NCBI GenBank assembly: GCA_037954325.1
Contig: JBBMNZ010000007.1
Span: 8,115,001 to 8,179,000, forward strand
Direction of reading: 5' to 3'
DNA: 64,000 nucleotides
DNA from: Fistularia commersonii
Taxonomy: Eukaryota; Chordata; Actinopteri; Syngnathiformes; Fistulariidae
The notes under the pieces were generated by a model, which was not told the DNA's origin, searched no databases, and saw only the letters and a list, made by a program, of their open reading frames with translations. The translations under genes and the position numbers were made by a program. Shown here in pieces: positions 22,342-34,411 of the stretch (position 1 is its first letter; each line of letters opens with the position of its first letter).

Positions 22342-25300
22342 CCCCCCCCCCCCTACTCGGTGTAACATGAACATGTTTTCCTGGCCTGGCTGTCAGAGCC
22401 TCCTGGACTCTGGAGCCTTAGTAGAACTTCTCCACAAACTCCCTCTGCTTTCACTGCTCACTGGAGAAAAGGAGCAAATAGATGTTTCAATACCAATACG
22501 TGGTTTGCACTGTAGGGACTTTAACTAAATACTTACGTAATTACTGGTAATGACAATAATGTTAATGCAGAAATATGGAGGCCTTTCGGATGAGGGGTGA
22601 GACGTCTTCAAGGGAAGAAAATCAAGTCCAGCTGGTACGATAAGAAGATTTTGACCAGATGTGACCATGACCTGCATGACGGAGACTCTCCACGGATAAC
22701 ATTAGTCCAAAGTGTAAAGCTAAAAACAAAACAGAAGAGCTGTTCAGATATGACATTGATTTATGATGAAGCAGCATTTGGTTCAGACAATAGGGCGAGT
22801 CTAGGTCAAAGATCAGTTTTATAGAAATGTTGAAAACCCATATACATTGACATCATGTATGAATTTACTACAGAGTTAATGACTGGACTCCGCTACATTG
22901 AAAAGTGTGTTTGTGGTAATATTAGCATACTGTCTTGAAGTATTGACTCTTCTACCTGCTTCATGTTGTCCTGTGAGGAAACTGAAAGTAATGGTGTGAA
23001 AATAAAAGTACATTAAAATGACACTGAACACACACCCTGTCAGAAATCTGATCAGACAAAGTCTAACATGATGTTTGAAAATGCACCATGTAATACTTTT
23101 TTTCCGTGTATTTGTCCATATTCAGATTATATATGTAGAACAGCCACTTAAAGACCCCACCCGTGCCTTGGGGACCTATGGAGTAAAGGATGGCGATGTT
23201 GTGATTCTGCGGCAGGCTGACAGGAGGCCACCTCCAGCCCAGCCCGCCTTCCCAGGTAACAATGACATTGTAGAAAACAGTTTACAGTCTCATTAAGTTG
23301 TATTAACAGATACTTGGAAAGTTTCTCTTATACTTCCTTCATTAAGCAAAGTGATGGTTTGGAGTATAAGTGGAGTCAGATTTGACTTCAGAGCAAAACA
23401 AAGCTCTGCTAATAAACTTACACAGATTCCTGCCTCGACGTCAGACGGACTCAATGAGGCTCTGCTGTACGCCAATAATTTGATATAACGTTTCTATAAT
23501 AATTATGCTAATGTATCTGGGCGAAGCGACCAGAAAGGACGTCGGGGCACAAGGGCTCTTCCTGTGCCCAGACAGCAAGGCGCCCCCGGTCAGAGCAAAC
23601 TAGTTTACCGGCCCCGTCGCTCCATGTCTGGCATTACTGAGGTCCATGGGGCTTTAGAAGACGCTGCACTTTGTGTTTCTCTCGAGCTCATTAACATCCA
23701 AGTGTTCTGAGGAAGGTCAGAGCCAAGCGCCCCCCCCCCCCCCTCTTTTTTTTTTTCCTACATCAGATGCATTTGGTCCAATCAGCATCTGCTTCACACC
23801 ATCTCCCCATGTTGTCTTAGTTCGGCTTGAAGGAAGGACAATGGTCTCCAAAAATGACTCCTTCTCATGGACATGTAAAAAGCGCTCGCCGTGAACCGTG
23901 AAGACAAAGCAGACAGACTGGTCACCAGAAAGGAGGGCTGGGTTTGCTGAGGTGTTGGTGGTCCACAGCAGACAGGAAGCAGCCTGTGAACGGGATCCTG
24001 GTGACTGACAGATGGCCGCTGGCGGGGAACGTGACTGTTCTCCCAATGTTCCTGAGAAGAGAAATGTCCCCAGATTTGTCCCCAGATGAAGATTTTCTTT
24101 GAAGGAAATCTTTCTGACCTTGTTTAGTAGCTGGCGGGTTTTTCATTTCCAGAGGAGGCAGGAGTAATGGTCTGTGCATTTGGGTTTCTGTTTAACCAGC
24201 ACAGCACCAGGCTGAAAAGTACAACTCATCCAGAAGGTGAACCCCCTTCGGTCTGAAGGACCTTTCCCAGCTGCTTCTCTTGGTTCTGACTAAAGTGCAA
24301 AGTCTACAGCTTTGCGCCAAACAAGATGTTGCTTCCATCTTCGTCAAGGTCTTTGAAGGAAGCGGTCTGACGCTCATGTTTTCGGGATCTTCCAGATCTT
24401 GGTGTTTGTCAGTTGATCCTCCTCGTGTCTTCACCAGGTTTGCCCCACATTGACTTTCGCTCCATTGCGGTCCCGGGCTCCTCTTCTTCGGCCAGTCAGC
24501 GGAGTGCCGTAAAGACCCTTGAGCAGGCCGCCGCCCCCACCCCGCCGCCCCCACGCCCCGCACAACCTTCTACATCCATGGCCTTCCGTGGCCCCTCTCC
24601 TCAGGGGCTGGACGACCCCGCCTTACTCCAGCAGATGCTGCTCTCAAACCCACATGAGCTATCGCTGCTCAAAGAGCGGAACCCACCGCTTGCCGAGGCC
24701 CTGCTAAGTGGCGACCTAGGTGAGTAAACAAAACTGCATCGGCTGTAATCCAACCGCCTGTCGTACTTCCCTTGGAGTACCTGAGAGCTCACCCTCCTGT
24801 ACCCGTGTCCCCAGAGCGTTTCAAGAAGGTTCTGCTGGAGCAGCAGCAGGATCGTGCCAAGAGGGAGCAGGAGAGAATCAGGCTTCTGACCGCCGATCCC
24901 TTTGATTTAGAGGCCCAGGCAAAGATCGAGGAAGACATCAGGTATGATCTGAAGGTTTCTACCAGACCTGGTCTTCATCAAACTGTTGTGTGGAAGTTGT
25001 TGGATTGTAATCCAAGGCCAGTGCCCTGCTCCACAGCACTGGGCAGCCTTGAGTCACTAATACCAGCCTGGGATGTGGCTCATACATGAGACCGCTAAGA
25101 CTAGGAGTAGGAAGTTGGGTTCTGAACCGCAGCCAGGTGCAGGCATCCCCCCTCAACAGAAACCAGCACTTACTGAGTACCACCCGGAGCCAACAGCAGT
25201 CCTGACATTCCCCGAACAATAGCCTCAGCAGGGCACGGCGCTGTTTTCTTGTCCGGTATCTATGACAACCTGCCATGTGTTTCGGACCTGCGTTCATGTC

Positions 25301-28300
25301 CGTCGGACCGTGGCCGGGCGCTTCCGCCGGGGCTCACGTGACCCGTGCTCAGACGCCGAGGTTGACACGTTCGCTTTTACCACCAACAGCACGTTAAGTG
25401 TGTTTTCTTATGTTTGAGCTTGAATTGTCCCCGAACACGGACACGTCGAGCTGGGAAAGGGAACAGTTTCTGCTAGAATATGACGCCCAGGTCGCAATCC
25501 CAGTAAACACAGAGGACCGGCGCTCCGTCTTTGAACAAACAGGTCCTCGTAGCAGGGACGTTCTGTCTTTTAAAACTATGTTTGTGACGTAGCCAAATGA
25601 ATCTTTCAAGCCACCCCCCCCCCCCCCCCCATCTCCGTTGTTATGTTTGTGCCTTCTCAACCCCCTCAAGGACAGACGGGACTGACTTCTTAACACGCTG
25701 AGTGGCTAATGTGAATGCTCTCCCCTTGGATGTGTCAATGTTCCAGGCAGCACAATGTGGAGGAGAACATGACCATTGCAATGGAGGAGGCCCCGGAGAG
25801 CTTTGGACAGGTGGTTATGCTCTACATTAACTGCAGAGTCAATGGACACCCCGTGAAAGCTTTTGTTGATTCAGGTAATGAGCACGGCCGCTCACCGCAC
25901 TTGCGGTAGATGCCTGTCTGTCTTTCTTGTGTCTTCTTTTGGGCTGAGAACAGCTGCAGCAGTGTTGGTTTGCTCTCCACGGCATGACTTGGGTTCGATG
26001 GCAGCTGCAGCAGTAGCCGCTTTGGCTGCACGCAAACATGAAGTGAACGACCCTCTGCCTTCGGCCTTTTACCGTGATTTAAATCTGAGTATCCACATTG
26101 GGATGTAGCCTCTCTCAACACTCCTGAAAATAATCCTGCAGAAATTTGAATTAGTTCTATTCTGTATTGAACGTCTGGAGTGATTTATAGCCACAGCCAG
26201 GGCTTCCTCCTTCGGCGGGCGAGCCTCCAGCTGTTCACTCCTGCAGGGGTTCTATGTACAGTGCAGTGACTCTACCTTGTGTGTTTGTAGGAGCCCAGAT
26301 GACCATCATGAGCCAGGCCTGCGCCGAGCGTTGCAACATCATGCGCCTGGTGGACCGGCGCTGGGCCGGGATCGCCAAGGGGGTGGGCACCCAGAAGATC
26401 ATCGGCAGAGTTCATCTGGGTGGGTGTCGTGTTTTCCTGCTGTGTTTCAAACAAATGCGCCCCGTAAGTAATACTTTCCATGGAACAGGAGGCGCTGAGC
26501 AGGACCTCCTGTCTTTTAAGGAGGAAGATTAAAAAAGACGAACGGACCGAACCTTCATTTGTTGACAGCAGATGTGTGCCAATGACCATGTGACTTCCTG
26601 CTGTGTTTTAGCTCAGGTCCAGATAGAGGGCGACTTCCTACCTTGTTCTTTCTCCATCCTGGAGGACCAGCCAATGGACATGCTGCTTGGCCTGGACATG
26701 CTGAAGAGACACCAGGTGTTGGTCCACTCCCAGTATGAGGTCCAGCCCTGGACAGCCTGTGGGTTAAAGGTCCCGTCTTTTTCTTTCAGTGCTCGATTGA
26801 CCTGAAGAAGAGCGTGCTTCTGATCGGCACCACGGGCTCAGAGACCCGTTTCCTGTCTGAGGCGGAGCTGCCGGAGTGTGCTCGGCTGGCCTACGGAGCG
26901 GAGGGCCGTGAAGATCCCCGTCCGGAGGAGATCGCTGACAGAGAGCTTGCAGAGGCACTTCAGAGGTCCATACAGGAGAGCGGTAAAGAACAGCATCTCA
27001 CCTCTGCACTCCAGCCTGCTTCTCATCAGGCTTTTTTTCAGTTAGTTAGAAACACAGTTGCATGACATCTAAAGTCTCTCAATGCCATCTATGCTGTCAT
27101 CCGATTTGAATCCCATCACCACCCCCTGTCATCGATACAGCAACTCTTATCATGCTTGAGAGTCCAGAGAATGAAGCAGGATGAGATGTTAGCTCCGAAC
27201 CTGACTTCCAGGCTTAAAGGGAAACACATACACGGACCTGTAGTTTCCATGTGACGGTCACTGAGCCAGAGCTGCTGCTGCTGCTGCTGCTGCTGCAGCC
27301 CACAAAGGCCACCTGACGCTCAGACAGAAGTTCCTTCTGGTTGGGGTCACCTTGCATCATCCATCCATCCATCCAAGAAAATAAAGTTGGTATTTGAACC
27401 TGGAGATGCTCACTGACAGCTGGACCCAAAATGCTCTCCACCACACGCGTCTATTGGTCAAAAGCCACCATCTTCAGAGCACTTATGAAGGGACAGTTTC
27501 CTTATTATTACGAAGAAGCTTTTTGTGAAAGGAAAGGTGGACAAGACAGTGGTTGAGACCAGCGATGCTGTATGGACTAGAAACAGTAACAATGAGGAAA
27601 GGTCAGAGATGAACATGTTGAGGTTCTCTTTGGGAGTGACCAGGATGGATAGGATCAGGAATGAAGCTATCAGAGGAACAGCACATGTTAGATGTTTTGG
27701 AGAGAAGGTCAGAGAAGCCAGACTGAGATGGTTGGGTCATGTATAGAGGAGAGCTGGAGAATATATTGGTAGACGGATGCTGGAACTGGAGCTGCCAGGC
27801 AGGAAGTCTAGACGAAGGAGGTCCAAAGAGAAGATTTAAGGATGGAGTGAGAGAGGATATGAAGGTAGTGTTAGAGAGGAGGATACAGAGAATAAGGTTA
27901 GACGGAGAAGGTTGATTCGCTGTGGCGACCCCTGAAGTGTAAAGCTGAAAGAAGAAGATGAAGAAGCTCTTTCATTCTTAAGTTCCTAAGTTCAAGACAC
28001 CGACTGTTGTTTTCATATTTATGATCTCTGTGAGCCATAAAACTGCACTTGACATGTTTGGTATTCATGTTTTTCACACACACACACACACACAAGCTAC
28101 AAGAGTTGACACCCAGTAGTAATGCTCGGCTGATGTCCCCAGATGTTAGGAACTCTGTATGGTTTTCAAAAGTGTTTCCCTTTACGCTCCTCTGGGATGA
28201 AGGAGGAGCTGCTAAACGCGCCTGTGGCTGCAGAGGTCAGCCGACAGCTCAAACCCTAGAATCCGTTCCTCTCTAAGATAAAGCCTCCTCGGGCTGACAG

Positions 28301-28564
28301 CTCAACCGATCTGGATTGATTTTCATTGAATGGTCTTGAGACATGACTTGGGCGAAGCTTCCTCACCCTCAGCGGCAGGTCACATGATCAGACTATGACC
28401 TCGGTTAGGTCAAAGTTCGAGTGAGATAGCACTTTGCTCACTCGTGCGTGTGAAGCAGGGCGATTTGGTGCATGCTCTGTGTGTGACCGCTAACTCTCTC
28501 CGTCCCTTTGCATGACGTGTGTGTGTGTGGTGTGTGCTCTAACCTCTGAGCAGGACAGCACTGA
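21751..28564 (+). CDS. ddi2: DDI2, ubiquitin-directed retropepsin-like protease (9 exons)
   Basis: Aspartyl protease of the Ddi1 family; it shuttles ubiquitinated proteins and cleaves NRF1/NFE2L1 to restore proteasome levels. Exons: 21751-21888, 23126-23255, 24438-24719, 24815-24941, 25747-25874, 26291-26419, 26612-26715, 26790-26982 and a short last exon 28554-28564; phases agree and give 413 codons plus stop. Order: N-terminal ubiquitin-like fold (MLVTVFCAPRD... to VVILRQAD), low-complexity Pro/Ser linker, helical HDD region (DDPALLQQMLLSNPHELSLL to AKIEEDI), retropepsin domain with the catalytic triad split by an intron (FVDSG then AQMTIMS), and a C-terminal UIM-like helix ADRELAEALQRSIQES. 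The final exon adds only GQH. Intron 1 has a long (GT)n, intron 8 a (CTG)n run and an RTE fragment. Start set by homology. Identification is firm; the last exon is the least certain. Confidence 0.95.
22273..22338. repeat. (GT)n microsatellite in ddi2 intron 1
   Basis: About 30 GT dinucleotides followed by a short C-run. Confidence 0.95.
27271..27296. repeat. (CTG)n trinucleotide repeat in ddi2 intron 8
   Basis: Eight to nine uninterrupted CTG units. Confidence 0.9.
27515..27950 (+). mobile_element. RTE-like LINE, 3' fragment in ddi2 intron 8
   Basis: Encodes the same C-terminal block as the copy at 17640-17905 (RMDRIRNEAIRGTAHVRC, RLRWLGHV) and ends GTTGATTCGCTGTGGCGACCCC, followed by a GAAGAAG tail. 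It is 5'-truncated, as expected for target-primed insertion, and carries stops. Confidence 0.8.
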
Positions 28565-28954
28565 TGCATTTGGAGCAGCTGGAGAGGGCCCGACCAAACA
28601 GGTACTGCAAACCCACAGGTCCATCGCCAGTGCTAAGTCCATTGCTTTGAACACATTTATTTGGCTGCTGGATTTCTTACGTTTGTGTTATTGTTAGTTA
28701 ACTGGTAAAGTAGGTGAAGCCGTTAGCCTTGCATGTGTCAGGAAGCATCTCTGTTTTCATAGAAAGTGTGTTTTGACGTACCTGGCAAGATAAAACGGAA
28801 ATGCTTATCGTCCAAAACAAAATGTTCCCAAATGGTTGTTCCAACCTGCAGGAGTTTAATTGTGAAATATATCTCTCTTACAATAGACACTGCAGACGGA
28901 CAAACTACCTCACCACAGCCACCACCATTTACATTACCCAGAACCTTAGACCAA

Positions 28955-30239
28955 ATGTCCTCACCCACCTCTCCTTCCCAAAGCCCCTCCTCTGGCCAGC
29001 TCCAGAACCCAACCCTGGATCCATCACAGTCCGCCCCCGCTGCCGTGGGGGCTTCAGCACCAGGGCGGTGCCAGGACCAGCGGGGCTCCCGGAAGCTTCC
29101 TCTGCCCGCATCCCCAACAGGGGATGCTAGCTCTCCACCAAACCAGGTCCAGACAACTCCTCTGTCAGACTCTCGCAGCTCCAAAGTAACCACCGCGTCA
29201 GCAGACGTCCCGCCTCCATGCATCCCCGCCGGAGACGCAGCTCCGGCCCTCCGACACCGAGGGGGCGAGGAAGCCTCCGGAGCAGCGGAAGACCGCCCGG
29301 ACACTTCCGAGGCCGCGAGGAGCCTCCTGCCCCCCCGCCCGGAGGAGCTTTGCCCCGCTCAGCCGATGGAGCAGGAGGCGACGGGCTGGAGCCCGGCCAT
29401 CCACGCCCCAGCCTGCCCCGGCACTCCGGACTCGGTGGACATGGACTCCTCGGCCACGGCCGAGGGCGAGATGGACCAGCCCGAAGGAGAGCGTTGCTCA
29501 AGCTCCGACAGCATCCCCTCCCTGGCGACCGCTCTGATGGAGCTCCACGAGCTGCTGCTTTCCAACAACCGAGCTCAGTCTCACAGCGGCAGCACCTCCT
29601 GCTCCCCCTCACATCCCCCCGGGCAGGAGGCGGGGGGGGGGTGCGTCACCCGGGCCGAGCACCCCGACACCCGCGGGCAGATGTCCGGCCATCTCAGGCG
29701 ACGCCGAAGCCACCGGCGCAGTCCCTCCATCTGAGGGACCATCTGGGTGTCTCGCGCCGGAACTTGCAGGCCTCAGGGAAGCGGAGTTTGCGGGGGGGCG
29801 AGGCTCGCCGCAGTGTCCGGAGAGCTCCGGAGAGGAGAGGGCAAGCCTGAGGTCTTCACCGTGCGAGTCAGAGGTTCCTCCTGACCCCCCAGGGGACTCG
29901 GATATCAGAGAGCCTCCCGAGGAGAGGCGTGTCCGGGAGGCCGCCGGTGGAAGGATCTCCGGCACAAACCGTCCGGACTCGCCGAACCTCCAGACTAACC
30001 GCATCTCCGTCAGCCCCCCGGCGGAAGGGTCGCCCGAGGGAGTCGCAGGTCCCGCGACCCCCGGGGCGCCGGGTCCTCCGCTACTCACCCCTGAGCCGTT
30101 TCCAGCCGAGCACATCCGGAGGATCCAGGCGGCGGGGTTCTCTGCCCGGGAGGCTGCCGAGGCCCTGGAGCAGGCCAACGGGGTGGTGGAGCTGGCTCTG
30201 CTGGCGCTGCTGGCCCGCAGCATCACTGTGCCCACCTAG
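28955..30239 (+). pseudogene. rsc1a1: rsc1a1-like (regulatory solute carrier protein RS1), single exon with a +1 frameshift
   Basis: RS1 is a vertebrate regulator of SGLT1-type transporter trafficking, encoded by an unspliced exon downstream of DDI2. Here the ATG at 28955 starts MSSPTSPSQSP.SGQ, comparable to mammalian RS1. Shared blocks follow: DMDSSATAEG, SIPSLATALMELHELLLS, and at the C-terminus a UBA-like domain (PAEHIRRIQAAGFSAREAAE...) ending VELALLALLARSITVPT. Codons start at positions 2 mod 3 up to a run of ten G at 29632-29641; beyond it that frame stops at 29732-29734, while a second frame (0 mod 3) stays open to the TAG at 30237-30239. Dropping one G would join them into 427 codons. 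The break may be a real mutation, a polymorphism or a homopolymer error, so calling it a pseudogene is provisional. Composition is very GC- and Pro/Ser-rich. Transcribed, if at all, probably with ddi2. Confidence 0.75.
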
Positions 30240-31527
30240 AACCTCCGCCAGCAGAGCTTCTTCCCCACCTTCTCCCTGATCCAAAGGTCTCGGCGGGGAG
30301 CACAGGGGAGTCTTTGACCATATCCGGGAACAGAAGGTCCGCTCCGGATCCCGCAGGTTGGCCAGGTGTGTTTTGCATGCAGGTGTTTTGGCTTTAACCA
30401 TCTTTTGGTTTTGGGGTTCTGTAATGTGGATGGACTCGGTTTGTTTTGTCCTCCTGGGTGCCAACGTCGGCTGAGACGAGGCGGATCGTTGACCCTTTTA
30501 ATAGAATCTCTCTTTCGTTTTGTCACCGAGTCGCTCCGGCCTTTATGTTGTCGATCATCATTTCTAAAAATCAGGAGCAGCGTCACAGATGCGAACCATC
30601 GGCGGAACTCCTGAGCTTCCGCTTACCTGGGTGAGAACTACCACTGGCTGCCTCCAGGAACATAATGAGACTGTGGTTGAGTTTGATATTTAGATGTAAA
30701 TCCAGAAGATCATGGAAGCGCGGAATGGCATCGGCGACGGTGTGTTTTCTCCCCCCGCTGAGGGAAATCTCTGCCTTACACATCTTCTCAGTGCGTGAGG
30801 GTCATCGTCCGACGGGGGGATCATCTGACACGGTTTCCAACGCAGTCTTCTGCTAGAAGCGGGTTCTTGTCCGCTCACGTCCGTCGGTCCAGCAGATATC
30901 AAGGGTCTCGGTGGGCTCCTGCTCCTCCTCCTCTGACAGACTCCTTTCCTTAGATTTTTGTTGTACCAACTTTTAAATGACAAATAAAACTGACCTAGTA
31001 TTTGTACTCTGCGTGAGAGCTTTTCTCTTCAAATGACCGCATCTCGTTCTTTGACCTGAGAAGAAAAAGCTGCCAGAGAGACATCTGGGCCTTTTCTCTC
31101 TCTCTCTGTGGATTCCAGAAGACTCTGGAAAGTCCCAAGTGCACTAAAGACGGACCTGGGGTACGGAGGGTGACGGTTGGGTCTCAGAAAGTCTAAATGA
31201 ATATGAAAAAAATGGTTCCTGAAGTCGGTCTCCTGCTGCTGCCGCTGCTTGAGAATTGGCCCAAAGATCTCCAGCAAACCCCCTAAATGGGAGTCATGGA
31301 GTTTATCTCCTGCAGAAAGAAGACAACCAGAAACAACTGATGTCTAACGTTCAGGCCACTGGTCTTGGTAGAGGACCGGCAGGTGAGTCTCCTCAGGTCC
31401 TGGCCGTAGTTTGTCAAGCACAGCTGCTTCCTGTTGGGTGATTAGACCCTGAAGAAGCCGACCACCTCCAGCTGCTCGCTCTGCCCAGCCGTGTCCTGGA
31501 CCTGGTGGTGCTCAGACACTGTCCATC
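30240..31527 (+). other. ddi2/rsc1a1 3' UTR and promoter side of the RhoGEF
   Basis: An AATAAA signal at 30983-30988 fits the end of the ddi2/rsc1a1 transcript. The rest up to 31527 must hold the 5' end of the RhoGEF gene. A possible non-coding or alternative exon at about 31317-31381, flanked by CTGCAG and GTGAGT, is visible but unproven. Confidence 0.45.
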
Positions 31528-34098
31528 ATGGCTCAACCTGACAGGGATGAAATTGACAGCATTGAAAAGCTTCATTCCCTGTTGAGAAAGAACAAACCGG
31601 CAGATGCTCTTCAGGGTCCACAGGAAGGGGAACTTTGTGCTGAGGAAGCGATCAGTCCAGAGGACACTGGAAGAGACTCTCCCACGTAAGAACCTCATTG
31701 TTCACCTTGCGATAGAAACAGGTGGACTTGTTAGATGTCTCTTCTGCCCTAGTTCTTCTGACGTCAAATTGGCCGTTGGACTCTTGGACAAATGGAACCT
31801 CGTAAAAATGTACGCCGCTTTGCCAAAGCTGTTTGCGCTTCCTGCGGTCGAAGAGGAGACAACTTCACCCGCCTTCGATGCGCAGGAACCCGATGGAGTC
31901 AGGTGAGCTTTAAATCCGGGCTTGGAAAGTTCTCCCTCCGACCAAATGTTTATGAAATGCAGATCGGAGGAGGAGGAGGAGGAGGAGGAGGAGGAGGAGG
32001 AGCCGCTCACCATAACATTCCAGTCCAAGTACCTTCACATTTGTGAGTGTGGATCAGTCAGTCGGAGGCTCCCGGTGCTGTTCAGGTGCAGTTCACGGTG
32101 TCCTGTCTTCTTCAGTTCCTCTGTACCAGGATTACTGTGCGCAGGCGTGGGGAGATGGCCGAACCTCCCCCGGCGTTCAGAGCTCCACGCAGGTTCTGCA
32201 GGCGCACGTGGCCCCCCAGTGTTTGGCCAGTGTTCCGTCGGATCACCAGAGCCGTCCCGAGGCCTCCTGTCCTCCCCCGCACGTCATTGAAGTCACCCCG
32301 TGTTCCCTCTGGCAAGACCTGGATGAGGTGAAGGCCGCCGGCTTCCTCAGCAGCCTGACCACCAAGGAGATCCTCCTGCAGGAGGTGGGGAACACGTCTG
32401 ACCTGATCAGGTGTCTGCGGTGGAGCACGGGACACTGAAGCGCCGCATCTTCACTCCTGCAGTCCATGTTTGAGCTGATGGGCTCTGAGGCGTCCTACCT
32501 GAAGAGCCTCCGGGTGGCCGTCGATCATTTCTACGCATCAGGAGAACTGAAGGGAAGTCTTTCTCCAATGGAGCACCACATCTTATTCTCCAACATCCTT
32601 CAAGTAAAGACCGCCAGCGAGAAGTAAGAGGTCCGCCTCCAGATCTTGTGCCCCCTCTCCGTCGGTGCTGATTTCCTGCTGCTCCTTCCAGGTTCCTCAT
32701 GAGTCTGGAGATCCGCCTGGGGGAGAACGTGCTGGTGTCCGAGGTCGGGGATGTAGTCCTTAAGCACTGCCCGGCGTTCCACTCCCTCTACGTGCCATAT
32801 GTGACCAACATGATGTACCAGGAGGCCCTCATGGGTCAGCTGCTGTAGGTCCACTGCAGACCACCTTCAGGGCTGGGGGGGGGGGGGGGGGGGCAGGTTT
32901 CAGAAACTTCTCCAATGTTCAACCACTGTCTGCAGATGCTCAACAACAAATGACCTCTGCAGGTTTCAGAAGGCATTCTGCTGATAGAACCGCATGACAC
33001 GAAGCTCAAGAGTGGGAGGAGCTGCTTTCACAGTTGGTCCTTCAGTTGTCCTGACCTTTCTTCTCCTCCAAGGCAGAACAACAGAGAGTTTGTGACTTCG
33101 CTGAGGAAGCTCGAAGCAGATGCAGCATGTCAGAGACGGAGCCTCAAGTCTTTCCTGGTCCTGCCCTTCCAGAGAATAACTCGCATTAAACTTCTCTTGG
33201 AGGTAGTGGACTGTCATGGATCTCCATTCATCTACGGGGGTAAAAGCACAAGCTTTTGATTTCAGAACATCCTGAAACGGACCGCACCGGACCAGGACGC
33301 CATTTTGAATCTGGAAAAAGCCATCGAAGCCCTTCACGAGGTAAAGGCCGCGTCCTTCAGAGCCAATCCGGAAGAAGCACATCACTGAGGCTCGGTTCTG
33401 CAGATCCTGGCAGAGTGCAACGCGAGGGTCAAGAAAATGAAGCAGATCGAGGAGCTGGTCTGTCTGGAGATGCAGCTGGATTTTGGCCCGATGAAGGTTC
33501 CTTCCTCTTCTTGGTCCGTCCAATCCCAGCTGCGGCCGGTGGATGATGCCCGAGGTCTTCTCCCCGCAGGCGGTTCCTCTGGTGGTCAGCGGGCGCTTCT
33601 TGGTGCACCAGGGCCCTGTGAGACAGCTGACCGTGGACAGCATCTATCACGCCAGAAAGGCCTTCATCAGCATCTACCTCCACCTCTTCAACGACCTCTT
33701 GGTCATCTCCAGCAAAAAGTACTTGATTACTTCTAAAATAAGGCTTAAATGTGGACTTTAATGTTTGAAAGTTTACAGATCTGTTCAGAAGATAACACAA
33801 CTTCTTGTATGTGAACTCAAGAGAGCAGATGTTCGTGGTGTTGGATCACGCAGACTTTCCAGCACGTGTGCAGATACAGCACCTGAAGACCGAGCTCCTG
33901 GGTTTACCTCCCGAGTCCTTCCTGCTCCATCTGTCCAAGAGTTGGAGCGGGCAGCCCACCGCCCTCATACTAGTCCCCTCCACCAGGTAAAGACCACGAG
34001 GTGCCTCCACACTTGTGCGGCGGCAAGAGTGAATCTCGTCCGCTCTCTGCAGGTCGGACAAAGATGTGTGGGTGAAGGTCCTGACATCCGAACCGTGA
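31528..34098 (+). CDS. arhgef19: Ephexin-type Rho guanine nucleotide exchange factor (arhgef19-like), DH-PH without SH3
   Basis: Exons: 31528-31685, 31753-31902, (32024-32085, weakest), 32116-32384, 32463-32623, 32692-32844, 33073-33202, 33266-33340, 33404-33496, 33570-33718, 33822-33986, 34053-34098. With the weak exon, phases close at 536 codons plus stop. The DH domain is clear: FELMGSEASYLKSLRVAVDHF, KHCPAFHSLYVPYVTNMMYQE, SLKSFLVLPFQRITRIKLLLENILKRT, KMKQIEELVCLEMQLDF. A PH domain follows (VVSGRFLVHQGPV...LHLFNDLLVIS...FVVLDHADF...DVWVKVL). A TGA comes right after it, and AATAAA lies at 34186-34191. Ephexins normally continue with an SH3 domain, absent here, and the N-terminal part is short. 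The name rests on synteny with CPLANE2 and EPHA2; ARHGEF16-like is the alternative. The first two exons are predictions from splice sites only. Confidence 0.8.
31966..32002. repeat. (GGA)n trinucleotide repeat in RhoGEF intron
   Basis: About twelve GGA units between predicted exons 2 and 3; the poly-Glu and poly-Ser frames over it are artefacts. Confidence 0.9.
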
Positions 34099-34411
34099 AG
34101 CTTCCCTGATCTCACCTGAGCACTTTGAACCCCTTGGTCGGTCAGATGGTTGCACCTCCGCTGAACCTGTCATCCGTTACCTTGTAATAAAGCCATTTTA
34201 AAAAGTCTCCGGATTTGTTTTCTAAGCTCCTCCAGATACATGGACTTCTGCTCAGTGAACCCACACCTGGGTTTCAGTCAGTCATAAGACGATCATCTGA
34301 GGTGGACTCAGGTCCAGCGGAGAAGTTTAACAGGAAGGAAAGCTGTTTTAAAGATGTAGCCCTCTTTGGCTCCATCCAGTCCATGTTTGGGAAGTTCTTG
34401 AGGACCCTGAC

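Noticed and set aside
28738..29304. 188-codon minus-strand frame
   Set aside because: Shadow of the rsc1a1 N-terminal half; no domain.
29609..30235. 209-codon minus-strand frame opposite rsc1a1
   Set aside because: Antisense shadow of a GC-rich coding exon; the plus-strand frames carry the RS1 and UBA-like signatures.
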